Source: a virus. From it: a DNA stretch of 64,000 nt. Location: IMG/VR virus record IMGVR_UViG_3300030419_007002, positions 1-64,000 of that record, one strand, 5' to 3'. Numbering within the stretch: the first letter of the stretch is position 1; every line of letters begins with the position of its first letter. Both the position numbers and the translations under genes were made by a program. Of this stretch, positions 24,730 to 31,920 are shown in pieces. Below the pieces are notes generated by a model. The model ran no database searches. It was not told the origin of the DNA and saw only the letters and a program-made list of their open reading frames with translations.

Positions 24730-24939
24730 TTAATAAAGAATATATTGGTTATAGTCTACTTCGTCATCGTTCCAGCATGGGTTATCGCTGCCCTTGGCTT
24801 TCTTTCTTTTTAATTTTGAATGGCAGATAGCTAATCTTTGCTTGTGAGACGGGAATTCTTCTTTCATTGTGTCGTTACTCATACAGTTTGATATAAAGCT
24901 GTTTTTGTCTTGACCTTTATCTGGTGAGGGTATTGGCAT
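24730..24939 (-). CDS. Conserved-type small phage protein (69 aa)
   Basis: MPIPSPDKGQDKNSFISNCM, then MKEEFPSHKQRLAICHS: the F-x-x-x-C-M-x-D-x-x-M-x-x-E-F-P-x-x-x-Q-R-x-A-x-C pattern is a recurrent short motif in phage proteins, sometimes fused to head proteases. Function unknown. It follows a terminator and a GTGTAA motif and probably has its own promoter. Confidence 0.7.
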   Translation of the reverse strand: MPIPSPDKGQDKNSFISNCMSNDTMKEEFPSHKQRLAICHSKLKRKKAKGSDNPCWNDDEVDYNQYILY

Positions 24940-24956
24940 AACTATAGTGGTTACAC

Positions 24957-24986
24957 GAAAAACGTGGCCAGCTTTCGCTGACCACG
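24957..24986 (-). terminator. Rho-independent terminator
   Basis: Minus strand CGTGGTCAGC-GAAA-GCTGGCCACG, a 10-bp stem with one mismatch, then TTTTTC. It closes the protease/lipoprotein unit. The 80 bases between it and the lipoprotein stop hold no supported gene. Confidence 0.85.
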
Positions 24987-25068
24987 CTATTATCTATCTC
25001 CACCGGACACCCCCCTCGTAGGAAGCGTTGTTTAGTAGCCTAAAGCCCCAAATCAAAAACACCTTAGG

Positions 25069-25221
25069 TTAATTTTTCTCGCAAGCACAATTGCAATCGG
25101 CAACTGAGCAACTGTCGGATGAACAGCAGCCCGCTTCGCAGGAACAATCCGAACATCCGGAATTTCCCCAGTTGCAACCGATTACAAAAAGCGCAGCGAA
25201 TAAAGTGATAATTGTTTTCAT
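25069..25221 (-). CDS. Cysteine-rich lipoprotein (50 aa)
   Basis: ATG at 25219-25221, TAA at 25069-25071. A lipoprotein signal (MKTIITLFAALFVIGC) puts the lipidated Cys at residue 16; the mature 35 residues hold nine more Cys in CxC, CC and CxxC groups and no long hydrophobic run. It could bind metal or be heavily disulfide-bonded in the periplasm or outer membrane. The ATG overlaps the end of the secreted protease gene (ATGA), so the two are made together. Confidence 0.7.
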   Translation of the reverse strand: MKTIITLFAALFVIGCNWGNSGCSDCSCEAGCCSSDSCSVADCNCACEKN

Positions 25222-26159
25222 TTTCTTTCTTTTAGTATTAATACCTTTGGATATGTTACACGTAACATGAACGGAAATAACTTTTTAGTTTCTTCGTTAT
25301 CAGCGGTATCTTTATCATCTTCCTCATCTTTTGGTGCGTGTTCTATGGGCATTTTCTTTAATGTGTCTTCGTCTGGCATTTCTACATTTCTGTCTAGGGC
25401 CCACATCATTTTATGTTTTTCGCAGTAATCTTGCATTCTCCTAACGGGTACTATAAGGTTAAAGCCCTCTCCCGCTCCCCTGACAAGCATTCCGATATAT
25501 CTGGCATCAGATTTTAAATATACACCTCCGCCACTAGACCCGGGGAATGCGGTCACTGTGGTTTGATCGAATACATATTTATTTAAACTTTTAATTAACC
25601 TACCGTGCTGAGAGTAGATTCCATCTGTCATGCTGTTCGCGCCCATTTGCCCCAGTAAGCTGCCTACGTGGAGTAAGCCTGTGCCTAGGTCTGGAATTTT
25701 TTCATCAAGATAGAAAGTGACCGTGTCTGTCACAAAATTGTATTTTCTTACACGAAGCAAGGCTAAATCGTGTCCATCGTCTGCATCGCTATATTTAAGA
25801 ACTTCAGCGTCCATTTGCAGTCTGCCGACGGTCCTTCCTCCTTGCCTGATCTCTTTTACCACCATTGGGTCTTTAAATTCCACAATGGTCTTCGGCTTAC
25901 CGTCCACCAGAGCCGTCCTAGTTTTTCTTAAGTTGTCTATAACATGAGCGGCTGTCCATACGAAATTCACCTGATTCCCTTTGGCGTCTTTTCTCGTGAA
26001 GATAACCCCAGATCCTTCTCCGGTTGAAAAATCTCCTTCGGATCTTATTGTGACAGAAACATTTTGCAAATGGTCTGCGGTTGTTTGTTTTTTATCGGCC
26101 GCACTCAGGTCGAAGCTTGAGAACGCCAATCCCAGTAGGATAGTGTATACGATTTTCAT
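25218..26159 (-). CDS. Secreted trypsin-like serine protease
   Basis: A 313-residue protein. Signal peptide at residues 1-21 (ending DLSAA). Catalytic triad of the chymotrypsin/HtrA fold: H72 in FVWTAAHVID, D131 in GHDLALLRV, S209 in FPGSSGGGV. No PDZ domain; the last 60 residues are acidic (EDDKDTADNEE) and probably disordered, ending in a short basic beta segment. It likely acts in the host periplasm. It is coupled to the Cys-rich lipoprotein by a 4-base overlap and preceded by a purine-rich AAAAGGTAAAAGG leader. Confidence 0.88.
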   Translation of the reverse strand: MKIVYTILLGLAFSSFDLSAADKKQTTADHLQNVSVTIRSEGDFSTGEGSGVIFTRKDAKGNQVNFVWTAAHVIDNLRKTRTALVDGKPKTIVEFKDPMVVKEIRQGGRTVGRLQMDAEVLKYSDADDGHDLALLRVRKYNFVTDTVTFYLDEKIPDLGTGLLHVGSLLGQMGANSMTDGIYSQHGRLIKSLNKYVFDQTTVTAFPGSSGGGVYLKSDARYIGMLVRGAGEGFNLIVPVRRMQDYCEKHKMMWALDRNVEMPDEDTLKKMPIEHAPKDEEDDKDTADNEETKKLFPFMLRVTYPKVLILKERK

Positions 26160-26222
26160 TTTTACCTTTTACCTTTTAAGAGCTTACACAGTTTTATTGT
26201 TAATAATAAATTAAAAAACAGT

Positions 26223-26498
26223 TCAAAACGAACAAAATTCTTTCTCATCGTGAAGTAACTTAACCTCGTCTACCCCTAGTTTTTCCTTAATAAAAGCCTT
26301 GTCATCGTCCGTAAGAATGTCACACATATTTTGGTATATATTTTCTACGTTGTGCACTCTCTTGTTTCTGTCGCACCCGCATCCCCCGGATAGACCCGTA
26401 ACCATGTTTCTCCAATGAGAGAGCATTTCATTATAGTTTGGGGTTTTGCCAACGGATTCTAGCGTTTGAAAAAAATGACCAAAATTTTCTATTTTCAT
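26223..26498 (-). CDS. Hypothetical protein with GGCGC motif (91 aa)
   Basis: Helical protein with LSGGCGCDRNKR in the middle, a motif I have seen in short phage proteins of unknown role. Cys residues could bind metal (CGC, then later C). No family assigned. One base separates it from the upstream membrane protein. Confidence 0.6.
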   Translation of the reverse strand: MKIENFGHFFQTLESVGKTPNYNEMLSHWRNMVTGLSGGCGCDRNKRVHNVENIYQNMCDILTDDDKAFIKEKLGVDEVKLLHDEKEFCSF

Positions 26499-26499
26499 A

Positions 26500-26853
26500 T
26501 TATTCCCTCATAAGTTTAATCAAAGAAAAATAAACAATAAGCGTTACTATTATAATAGGACAAAGATACCAAAGTCCAAAAAAATAAGCGGAAAAAATAC
26601 TCATCCATACAGTCAAGCATATTGGACAAGTTATCAATCTCATAATGAAAGAGTTATGTTTCTTTAGTAAGAAATCATGATAAGTAAAGAAGGGATTATT
26701 GTTAGATTCTTTTTCGTACTCATCTATTTTAATTAACTTACTTAAGCCAAGTAGCTTGGCGTACTCTAGTAATGCTTCTGTTTTTAACCACAATATAAGA
26801 ATAGTACAATTAATAAGACTCATGTGAGTCAAAATTAAATAATCTATTTTCAT
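26500..26853 (-). CDS. Membrane protein (117 aa)
   Basis: Three likely membrane helices: residues 5-24, 70-90 (RLITCPICLTVWMSIFSAYF) and 93-112 (YLCPIIIVTLIVYFSLI). The CPIC-LTVW segment resembles DUF1360-like small membrane proteins. First gene after a good promoter at 26860-26888. Function unknown. Confidence 0.65.
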   Translation of the reverse strand: MKIDYLILTHMSLINCTILILWLKTEALLEYAKLLGLSKLIKIDEYEKESNNNPFFTYHDFLLKKHNSFIMRLITCPICLTVWMSIFSAYFFGLWYLCPIIIVTLIVYFSLIKLMRE

Positions 26854-26859
26854 TTATGA

Positions 26860-26888
26860 ATTATATTAAAGCATATTAAAATTTTCAA
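26860..26888 (-). promoter_or_regulatory. Sigma70-like promoter
   Basis: On the minus strand TTGAAA (26888-26883), 17-base spacer, TATAAT (26865-26860); the ATG at 26853 is 6 bases beyond the -10 box, so the message should be leaderless or nearly so. Confidence 0.8.
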
Positions 26889-26914
26889 AAGTATGTTAAC
26901 GCTTCTTTAAGCAT

Positions 26915-26949
26915 AAAAAGACAAGACCCCCTATGAAAGGGGGCCTTGT
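26915..26949 (-). terminator. Rho-independent terminator of the noncoding region
   Basis: Minus strand ACAAGG-CCCCC-TTTCAT-AGGGGG-TCTTGT, an 11-bp stem interrupted by one mismatch, followed by CTTTTT. It has no coding gene directly upstream, which points to a transcribed RNA. Confidence 0.85.
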
Positions 26950-27290
26950 GTGTATGCGCACGCTTCTTTGAAGCCATGTTTTGTTGATGCTGATTGGACA
27001 TTCAGCGACCTACACAAACCGAAAGATATATTCGGAACCACCTACCTTCCTTTGAAGGCGAAGAAACTGTGCTTAAAACTTCTTACAGTGGTCGACCACA
27101 ACACGCCGGGGTATTGCAACAAGAATTACTTGTTAGTTTTTTAGATTATCTTGGTAGTAGATAATAGCTATCCCTTTGAAATGGCAGCAAGCCAACTGCC
27201 AACCTACTTTGCTTCGGTTATCTTGGGAAACCTTGTCTGATTACTCTCAGCAGGCTGAAAGATGTAAAATCTTTTTATTTAATGTATCCT
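26915..27290 (-). ncRNA. Candidate structured noncoding RNA (about 350-375 nt)
   Basis: The 350 bases between the dUTPase stop and the terminator have no coding frame with a plausible start, yet on the minus strand contain at least nine short perfect hairpins in series. Examples: TCAGC-CT-GCTGA, TGGCAG-TTGGCTTG-CTGCCA, ATTATCT-ACTACCA-AGATAAT, AACAAG-TAATT-CTTGTT, GTGGTCGACCAC, CCGAA-TATATCT-TTCGG, GCTGA-N8-TCAGC, GCTTC-AAA-GAAGC, then the terminator. I find neither RNase P nor tmRNA signatures. The 5' end is a guess. Confidence 0.5.
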
Positions 27291-27305
27291 ATTCTTATTT
27301 AAAAG

Positions 27306-27788
27306 TCAAAGTCCACTGCTCCCGAACCCTCCAGAACCCCTCTCTGATTCAGAAAAATCACTTACCTCAACCCAGTCTGGGGTATAGCATTTTTCGATAA
27401 TTAATTGAGCCACTCTATCTCCGGGGTTTATTTCTATCTTGTTCCTTTCGCCGAACATACTTTCCATAGCAGAGTTTCTTTTACTCTTATCGAAAAGTGA
27501 GTCTGGTAAATTTAAATTTATAAGAACCACCCCAAGCTCACCTCTGTAATTTGAGTCCACAACCCCAGCCAAGACATCTAATCCCTTTTTTACGGCTAGG
27601 CCACTTCTTGGAGCGATCCTGCCGTAATACCCTTCTGGTATTTCTATTGATATGCCAGTAGACACGACGGCTCTTTGCATTGGGTTTATAGTCACCCTAA
27701 TATCACTAAATATATCAAAGCCAGCGTCCCCTGCGTGTTGATTTTCTGGCTTGATAGCTGAAGGAGATATCTTTTTAAACCTTATCAA
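27306..27788 (-). CDS. dut: dUTP diphosphatase
   Basis: A 160-residue trimeric dUTPase hydrolysing dUTP to dUMP, which keeps uracil out of DNA and supplies dTMP synthesis. Conserved motifs: AGDAGFDI (I), APRSGLA (II), GVVDSNYRGELGVVLIN (III), GDRVAQLII (IV) and RGSGGFGSSG (V) at the C-terminus. There is an insertion of about 20 residues (SKRNSAMESMFGERNKIE) between motifs III and IV. It overlaps the UDP-sugar dehydrogenase gene by 4 bases and is followed by the noncoding region. Confidence 0.97.
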   Translation of the reverse strand: MIRFKKISPSAIKPENQHAGDAGFDIFSDIRVTINPMQRAVVSTGISIEIPEGYYGRIAPRSGLAVKKGLDVLAGVVDSNYRGELGVVLINLNLPDSLFDKSKRNSAMESMFGERNKIEINPGDRVAQLIIEKCYTPDWVEVSDFSESERGSGGFGSSGL

Positions 27789-28678
27789 ACTACAGCCCTT
27801 CCCTTGTCATCCTTCCAGTCTTGCTCTTTACGATCAACCTGTTTATTTCTAGACACTGCGCCTTCAATAATGTAACTCTCCATTCCGGCGTCAGACATCT
27901 GAGAGTACAGGGAACTAGTATCTTTAGGGAAGCAGGTTCCACCGAACCCATTTTTTCCATCAGGTCCCGGCACGGCGCTATGACTCGCTCCTATCCTGTC
28001 ATCGAGACAGGTCATTTCTCTTACCGATTCATAGTTTATATTAAGGCATTTACATAGCTCTGCGATTTCGTTAAAGAAAGAAACCTTGGTAGCCAAGAAG
28101 GAATTCCTTGCCAACTTAGATAGTTCAGCAGCTTCGGTGGACACGAAATTTAATGTAGGATGCTCTATCCGATTATTTCTTTTCGCTATTAAAAAGAGTT
28201 TCCTTATTATTTTCTTTACTTGTTTATTATTTATATCGTTAAGCCCAATTACCCACTGCTTACAATTTTTAAAATCATTTTCCCAATTAGCCTCCGTTAA
28301 AAACTCGGGCATGAAACTAACTCCGTGCTTCCGGCAGAACCCCGCGGGCACGGTCGACCTTACCACGATTGGGGAAAGATCTAAATGATCTGTTGATTCA
28401 AGCTGCTCTTCTGGGATCAAATCTCTCAACTGATTAATAACCTGCTCCACGACATCCGTACTGCAAGATCCGTCCTCTCTCATCGGCGTGGGTACGCAAA
28501 TAAAAACTAAATCACAACCAGCCAAATCTTCTAATCGTACATCTTTAGGAACCCTTTTCTTCTCGTCTATGTCATAAATCATAAAAGCAACGTCTTCATT
28601 ATCGGCGTACTCATCCTTGCAGCCGAAGAGCGACGTGGCTTTACCGACAAACCCATTCCCTATTATTCCGATGTTCAT
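27785..28678 (-). CDS. UDP-sugar 6-dehydrogenase, shortened form
   Basis: A 297-residue NAD-dependent enzyme of the UDP-glucose/GDP-mannose dehydrogenase family, oxidising C6 of a nucleotide sugar to the uronic acid. GIIGNGFVGKAT Rossmann loop, VFICVPTPMREDGS, RSTVPAG, MPEFLTEANW, TEAAELSKLARNSFLATKVSFFNEIAELC and the catalytic Cys in GFGGTCFPKD. It stops shortly after the central domain: the usual C-terminal third (nucleotide-sugar domain, about 120 residues) is missing, although the end looks natural. It could start the UDP-diacetamidoglucuronate route completed by genes at 40052, 41022 and 42768. Confidence 0.88.
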   Translation of the reverse strand: MNIGIIGNGFVGKATSLFGCKDEYADNEDVAFMIYDIDEKKRVPKDVRLEDLAGCDLVFICVPTPMREDGSCSTDVVEQVINQLRDLIPEEQLESTDHLDLSPIVVRSTVPAGFCRKHGVSFMPEFLTEANWENDFKNCKQWVIGLNDINNKQVKKIIRKLFLIAKRNNRIEHPTLNFVSTEAAELSKLARNSFLATKVSFFNEIAELCKCLNINYESVREMTCLDDRIGASHSAVPGPDGKNGFGGTCFPKDTSSLYSQMSDAGMESYIIEGAVSRNKQVDRKEQDWKDDKGRAVV

Positions 28679-29094
28679 TCGACAGACTCTCCCCCGTTTG
28701 AATTTTCATTGCTCTCCTGCATTAGGTAGCCGCATATCGTCACTACATTCATTATATCTTTTGCTTTCATGTCTGTTGCATTACATGAATCAGAATCATC
28801 CTGCAGCACATCGCAAAACCCGTTGATCAATTGTGAAATACTCAAGCACAGTTGTGCTGGTAATTCTACTGTTTGAGAAAAGGAGGAGAAAGGCTTCTTT
28901 AGAACCCAGTATTCATTAGATTCTTGTATAAAATCTATTTTTTGTAAATCTTTCAGCGCGCACAGCAGAATCGCCTTGTCCTCCTCCTTATCTTTAGACT
29001 TCGGTAAAATTGTGCCGAAATCCCTGTCTATAGATAGCGTGTCCTTGTCTGCGAACCACTCAAAAAGTTTGTTAGATGCATCTAGTGAGGTCAT
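28675..29094 (-). CDS. Hypothetical protein (139 aa)
   Basis: First gene of the minus arm. Helical and acidic (LFEWFADKDTLSI, DKAILLCALKDLQKIDFIQE, LCLSISQLINGFCDVL), possibly a winged-helix-like regulator, but unassigned. ATG at 29092-29094 is preferred to an upstream in-frame TTG. It overlaps the next gene by 4 bases. Confidence 0.6.
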   Translation of the reverse strand: MTSLDASNKLFEWFADKDTLSIDRDFGTILPKSKDKEEDKAILLCALKDLQKIDFIQESNEYWVLKKPFSSFSQTVELPAQLCLSISQLINGFCDVLQDDSDSCNATDMKAKDIMNVVTICGYLMQESNENSNGGESVE

Positions 29095-29103
29095 TTCAAG
29101 AAC

Positions 29104-29131
29104 ATAATACAAACCATTAAAAATAAATCAA
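29104..29131 (-). promoter_or_regulatory. Leftward sigma70-like promoter
   Basis: On the minus strand TTGATT (29131-29126), 16-base spacer, TATTAT (29109-29104), 9 bases before the ATG at 29094. It drives the minus arm. Confidence 0.7.
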
Positions 29132-29137
29132 TTTTTT

Positions 29138-29166
29138 TTGACTTTCTTATTAAAAGAATGTATCCT
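29138..29166 (+). promoter_or_regulatory. Rightward sigma70-like promoter
   Basis: TTGACT (29138-29143), 17-base spacer, TATCCT (29161-29166), 10 bases before the ATG at 29177. Back-to-back with the leftward promoter. Confidence 0.75.
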
Positions 29167-29176
29167 ATAGTCGTAT

Positions 29177-29437
29177 ATGAACACAGAACAAACCACACCA
29201 GTAGACACGTGCCGGACAACCCGAAGGGGTAGACCTCCGGTTAAGCTTGATTGGCCAGAGGGTAGCTTTACTGTTTCAGATGTTAAGAAAACGTCTGGGC
29301 AGGCACTATCAAATGTATCTATTCAGCTTAAAATTAACAAAGCTGTTTCTGACGGAGCGTTGCAAGTTGTAGGCAAGGTATCGTCAGGGATGGGCAGACC
29401 AAAGGTTACCTATAGAAAAACTACAGGAACTCCTTAG
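29177..29437 (+). CDS. AT-hook/DNA-binding-type small protein (86 aa)
   Basis: First gene of the plus arm, alone between a promoter and a terminator. RRGRPPVKLDWP contains an AT-hook-like G-R-P core, and FTVSDVKKTSGQALSNVSIQLKINKAV looks like a helix-turn-helix; a second GMGRPKVTYRK GRP motif closes it. It probably binds AT-rich DNA and may regulate the divergent promoters. Inference from motifs and position only. Confidence 0.65.
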   Translation: MNTEQTTPVDTCRTTRRGRPPVKLDWPEGSFTVSDVKKTSGQALSNVSIQLKINKAVSDGALQVVGKVSSGMGRPKVTYRKTTGTP

Positions 29438-29442
29438 TGTGC

Positions 29443-29467
29443 GGGGGGTTATACCCCCCTTTTTTTT
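29443..29467 (+). terminator. Terminator abutting the next start codon
   Basis: GGGGGG-TTATA-CCCCCC hairpin followed by eight T; the ATG of the deaminase gene begins at the very next base (29468). Confidence 0.85.
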
Positions 29468-29893
29468 ATGACCAAAGGAAAGGACAGGATATCTTGGGAT
29501 GAATATGCCCTAGAGCTAGCTTGGGTTGCCTCAAAAAGAAGCGAAGACCCATACCTAAAGGTCGGCGCATGTATCCTTAGGCATGACAACTCAGTTGCGT
29601 CCCTAGGTTATAATGGAGCACCGAAGGGGATAGAGATAGATTGGGAAGATAGAGACGAAAGGAGAAAAAGGGTAATACATGCAGAAATTAATGCCCTTAG
29701 ATATATTAAACCCCAAGAATGTAAAACTATTGCGGTAACTCACTTACCATGCAACGACTGCCTTAAATCTATAGCTTCTTACGGAATTCATAACGTGATC
29801 TTTTCTGAGATTTACGAGAAAGATCCCTCATCCCTAGAGATAGCTAGGGATTTAAAAATAAACTTAAAAAGCATCTTAAAAATCGAAAATTAA
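29468..29893 (+). CDS. Deoxycytidylate deaminase
   Basis: A 141-residue zinc enzyme converting dCMP to dUMP. SWDEYALELAWVASKRSEDPYLKVGACILRHDN, GYNGAPKG, then HAEINAL (zinc His and catalytic Glu) and PCNDC (zinc Cys pair) are all present. With dUTPase it makes dUMP for thymidylate synthesis, though no thymidylate synthase is in the window. The ATG directly follows a terminator T-tract and has no ribosome-binding site, suggesting readthrough with an unusual start or a leaderless message. Confidence 0.93.
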   Translation: MTKGKDRISWDEYALELAWVASKRSEDPYLKVGACILRHDNSVASLGYNGAPKGIEIDWEDRDERRKRVIHAEINALRYIKPQECKTIAVTHLPCNDCLKSIASYGIHNVIFSEIYEKDPSSLEIARDLKINLKSILKIEN

Positions 29894-29915
29894 TCCTTGA
29901 TTCAGGAGGGGTTTT

Positions 29916-29987
29916 ATGCTAGATTTGGTTGATGATTTTTCTTGGAATATCTGGAGTAGCTGGTTCAGGCAAGGATCTTTTTTTTAA
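29916..29987 (+). CDS. Possible leader peptide (23 aa) overlapping the kinase start
   Basis: AGGAGGGG lies 6 bases before ATG 29916, the best ribosome-binding site nearby, but this frame (MLDLVDDFSWNIWSSWF...) ends after 23 codons inside the kinase gene. The kinase ATG is 16 bases further on in another frame. It could couple translation, or the Shine-Dalgarno may act on the kinase directly. No peptide family. Confidence 0.3.
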   Translation: MLDLVDDFSWNIWSSWFRQGSFF

Positions 29988-30564
29988 AAAACTTAAAAAA
30001 GAACTAGCCAAGATAAACGTACAGGCAGAGAGATTAGCCATAGCAGATGCCCTAAAGTCAGAAATTAATTCTATAACGATACCTAGATATGGGATTAATG
30101 CCTTATCGTGTACCCGAGAAGAAAAAGAAACGATCCGAGGCTTACTTGTCGAATATGGAACCTCGAAGAGGAAGCAGACCGCTGGCCGACATTGGATCGA
30201 TAAGCTCGGAGAGAAAATAGACGCGCTAGACTTCGAAGAGCCTACAGTAGTATGTATTACCGACGTTAGATATGCGGAATATGAAAAAGATGAATTGCAC
30301 TGGTTGAAAGAAGAGCTAGGCGGCAAGCTTGTACATATCTCCCAGTATACCTATGGCTTTGGAGGGGAGAAAAATTACCTAGACCCAGCTAACTCAGAGG
30401 AGGAAAGGCAAGAGCCCAAGCTTAAGAAAGAGTCTGACTACAGGCTCGAATGGCAATTTAAAAACGGCCCCAAATCAGAAATGCAAGAATATACATCGGG
30501 CAAAGTAAGAGAATTTTTAGAATGGATACTACAAAATGAAAAGGAATGGCTGGAAAGAGCTTAA
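29932..30564 (+). CDS. Deoxynucleoside monophosphate kinase-like protein
   Basis: A 210-residue P-loop kinase. FLGISGVAGSGKDLFFKKL is the Walker A region; RLAIADALKSEI and the following RGLLVEYGTSKRKQTAGRHWIDKL, then VCITDVRYAEYEKDEL (Walker B-like), match the phage dNMP kinase layout, which phosphorylates several dNMPs including dUMP/dTMP. Length is close to T4-type kinases. The ATG at 29932 puts the P-loop 8 residues in. The end overlaps the frameshifted gene by 29 bases. Confidence 0.8.
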   Translation: MIFLGISGVAGSGKDLFFKKLKKELAKINVQAERLAIADALKSEINSITIPRYGINALSCTREEKETIRGLLVEYGTSKRKQTAGRHWIDKLGEKIDALDFEEPTVVCITDVRYAEYEKDELHWLKEELGGKLVHISQYTYGFGGEKNYLDPANSEEERQEPKLKKESDYRLEWQFKNGPKSEMQEYTSGKVREFLEWILQNEKEWLERA

Positions 30565-30981
30565 GAAGATAATTTCGAGCTATACTTCTGAAAAATCAAA
30601 AGCTCCGAGCGAAGGGGAACTGATAACCCCGCTCTTTGCTATGAAGCCTTCAAACCCGGTCTCGATGTCTGAGGCATACGCTAAAGTATTACTAGGCAAT
30701 GACTTACCGATAGAAAAATTTATTTTCTTAACCTGCGGTATTAAAAAAAAAATATTTTACACGCAACCATATCCATCAACTCAGTACAATCGCCCGACTC
30801 GACCGATGAAGACAAAAAATTTGACAGTACAGAATTTAGTGACTTCATTAACTACGCCACAACACCCATGAGAATGTTCGCCATGACAAAAAAGCATATA
30901 GATATAATAACTTTTGACAACGAACAGATGACAGCAAAACAATTTGAACTCCACCTGACAAGGTGGTTAAATAAAACTTAA
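30536..30981 (+). CDS. Hypothetical protein with a -1 frameshift in a run of ten A
   Basis: Upstream frame from ATG 30536 (or 30641) reads ...SEAYAKVLLGNDLPIEKFIFLTCGIKKK up to A10 at 30743-30752; a -1 shift there continues as NILHATISINSVQSPDS..., FDSTEFSDFINYATTP, IDIITFDNEQMTAKQF to TAA at 30979-30981. Both halves look coding, while the unshifted frame ends as an implausible Thr/Pro-rich tail at 30871. Total about 148 codons. It is either programmed slippage or an assembly/sequencing error in the homopolymer. No family recognised. The stop is 1 base before the sigma-like gene. Confidence 0.6.
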
Positions 30982-30982
30982 A

Positions 30983-31579
30983 ATGAATGAAACAACAACG
31001 TTAGATAAATCCTTAGCTCAAGACGTCAAAGATAAAGACTGCGAAGAGGCGCTAATAGAGCTCATCAATAGGCACACCCCACTGTGCTATAATATATATA
31101 AAAAATACCAGCCAGCCATAACGGCCTCCGGACACTGCATAACAGAGATATCGAAAGAAAAAGATTACTGGGTATATAAAGCGGCAAAAAGTTACGACCC
31201 CACAAGGAAAGTTAAGTTTTCTACTTGGCTGGGTAACCAAATAAAATACCATTGTTTAAACGTAATAAACGACAACAGATACATAGCAGTAGAAGACAAG
31301 GATTTAGATTTCCTAATCAATAAATCGCCCTCGGAGGAAACGTCAGACTTCCAAGCTGAAATCGATTTTGTCTTTAATATTTTAGACCAACTTAGAGATA
31401 AAAGAATTAAAAAGGTGTTTGAAGAAAGATACTTCAGCAAAACCGTCAAGAAAAAACCTTGGTCTAAAATAGCAAAGATAGTAGGAGTGAGCACTCAAAC
31501 AGCTATTAACCTACACGAAAGAGGAATAAGTATTTTAAAGAGAAAAATGTTATCGAAACAATCTCCAGATAAAATATAA
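30983..31579 (+). CDS. Sigma-70-like RNA polymerase factor
   Basis: A 198-residue protein. The middle (DYWVYKAAKSYDPTRKVKFSTWLGNQIKYHCLNVIND) corresponds to sigma region 2, especially 2.2-2.4 with Y-D-P-x-R-x-x-K-F-S-T-W. The C-terminus (WSKIAKIVGVSTQTAINLHERGISILKRKM) is a region 4.2 helix-turn-helix. Phages use such factors to redirect host RNA polymerase to middle or late promoters. Its own target may be the repeated element at 13548/15819; this link is inference. Confidence 0.85.
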   Translation: MNETTTLDKSLAQDVKDKDCEEALIELINRHTPLCYNIYKKYQPAITASGHCITEISKEKDYWVYKAAKSYDPTRKVKFSTWLGNQIKYHCLNVINDNRYIAVEDKDLDFLINKSPSEETSDFQAEIDFVFNILDQLRDKRIKKVFEERYFSKTVKKKPWSKIAKIVGVSTQTAINLHERGISILKRKMLSKQSPDKI

Positions 31580-31580
31580 T

Positions 31581-31608
31581 TTGACATTCCGCTTTAATAT
31601 GATATCAT
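31581..31608 (+). promoter_or_regulatory. Sigma70-like promoter
   Basis: TTGACA (31581-31586), 16-base spacer, TATCAT (31603-31608), 9 bases before ATG 31618. Confidence 0.8.
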
Positions 31609-31617
31609 TAATCCGAT

Positions 31618-31875
31618 ATGAGTACAAACAACAAATGGAGCGATAGAGAAGTCGGTGCCTTTTGGAAAAGGGAAGGTAAATCTTCTGGTCGAAAATACTT
31701 GGCTGGTCACATGGAAGTGAATGGCGAAAAACAAAAAGTTGTTGTATTTTCTAACTCCAATAAGAAAAATGACAAGGCCCCAGATTTCAGGGTTTACTTG
31801 TCAGACGAAGTAAGCCGTGAGGGCTCACCAACCACCGACGATGCTCAGGAAGAATCAGCAGATCTCCTGCAGTAA
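31618..31875 (+). CDS. Small phage protein, DUF736-like appearance (85 aa)
   Basis: NNKWSDREVGAFWKREGKSSGRKYLAGHMEVNGEKQKVVVFSNSNKKNDKAPDFRVYLSD: the beta-strand pattern ending K-A-P-D-F-R-V-Y is like DUF736-type and similar short phage proteins of unknown role. The tail is acidic and disordered. It has its own promoter and terminator, which suggests high or separate expression. Confidence 0.7.
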   Translation: MSTNNKWSDREVGAFWKREGKSSGRKYLAGHMEVNGEKQKVVVFSNSNKKNDKAPDFRVYLSDEVSREGSPTTDDAQEESADLLQ

Positions 31876-31890
31876 AATAACGCAAAACAC

Positions 31891-31920
31891 AAAATCAGGG
31901 CCTCGTGCCCTGATTTTTTT
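31891..31920 (+). terminator. Rho-independent terminator
   Basis: AAATCAGGGC-CTCGT-GCCCTGATTT followed by a run of T. Confidence 0.92.

Noticed and set aside
24987-25068. A 22-codon GTG-started frame between terminator and lipoprotein gene
   Set aside because: Too short, without a convincing ribosome-binding site or any recognisable feature.
26915-27290. RNase P RNA, group I intron or a second tmRNA in the noncoding stretch
   Set aside because: No GAGGAAAGTCC-like P4 region, no intron core pairing and no tRNA-like ends could be found on either strand.
26950-27400. Plus-strand frames of 64 and 74 codons in the noncoding stretch
   Set aside because: They have no ribosome-binding site, unnatural composition, run through hairpins, and the second overlaps dut.
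30753-30871. Direct, unshifted continuation of the frame starting at 30536
   Set aside because: The Thr/Pro-rich tail looks non-coding, while the -1 frame continues as ordinary protein up to the sigma-like gene.
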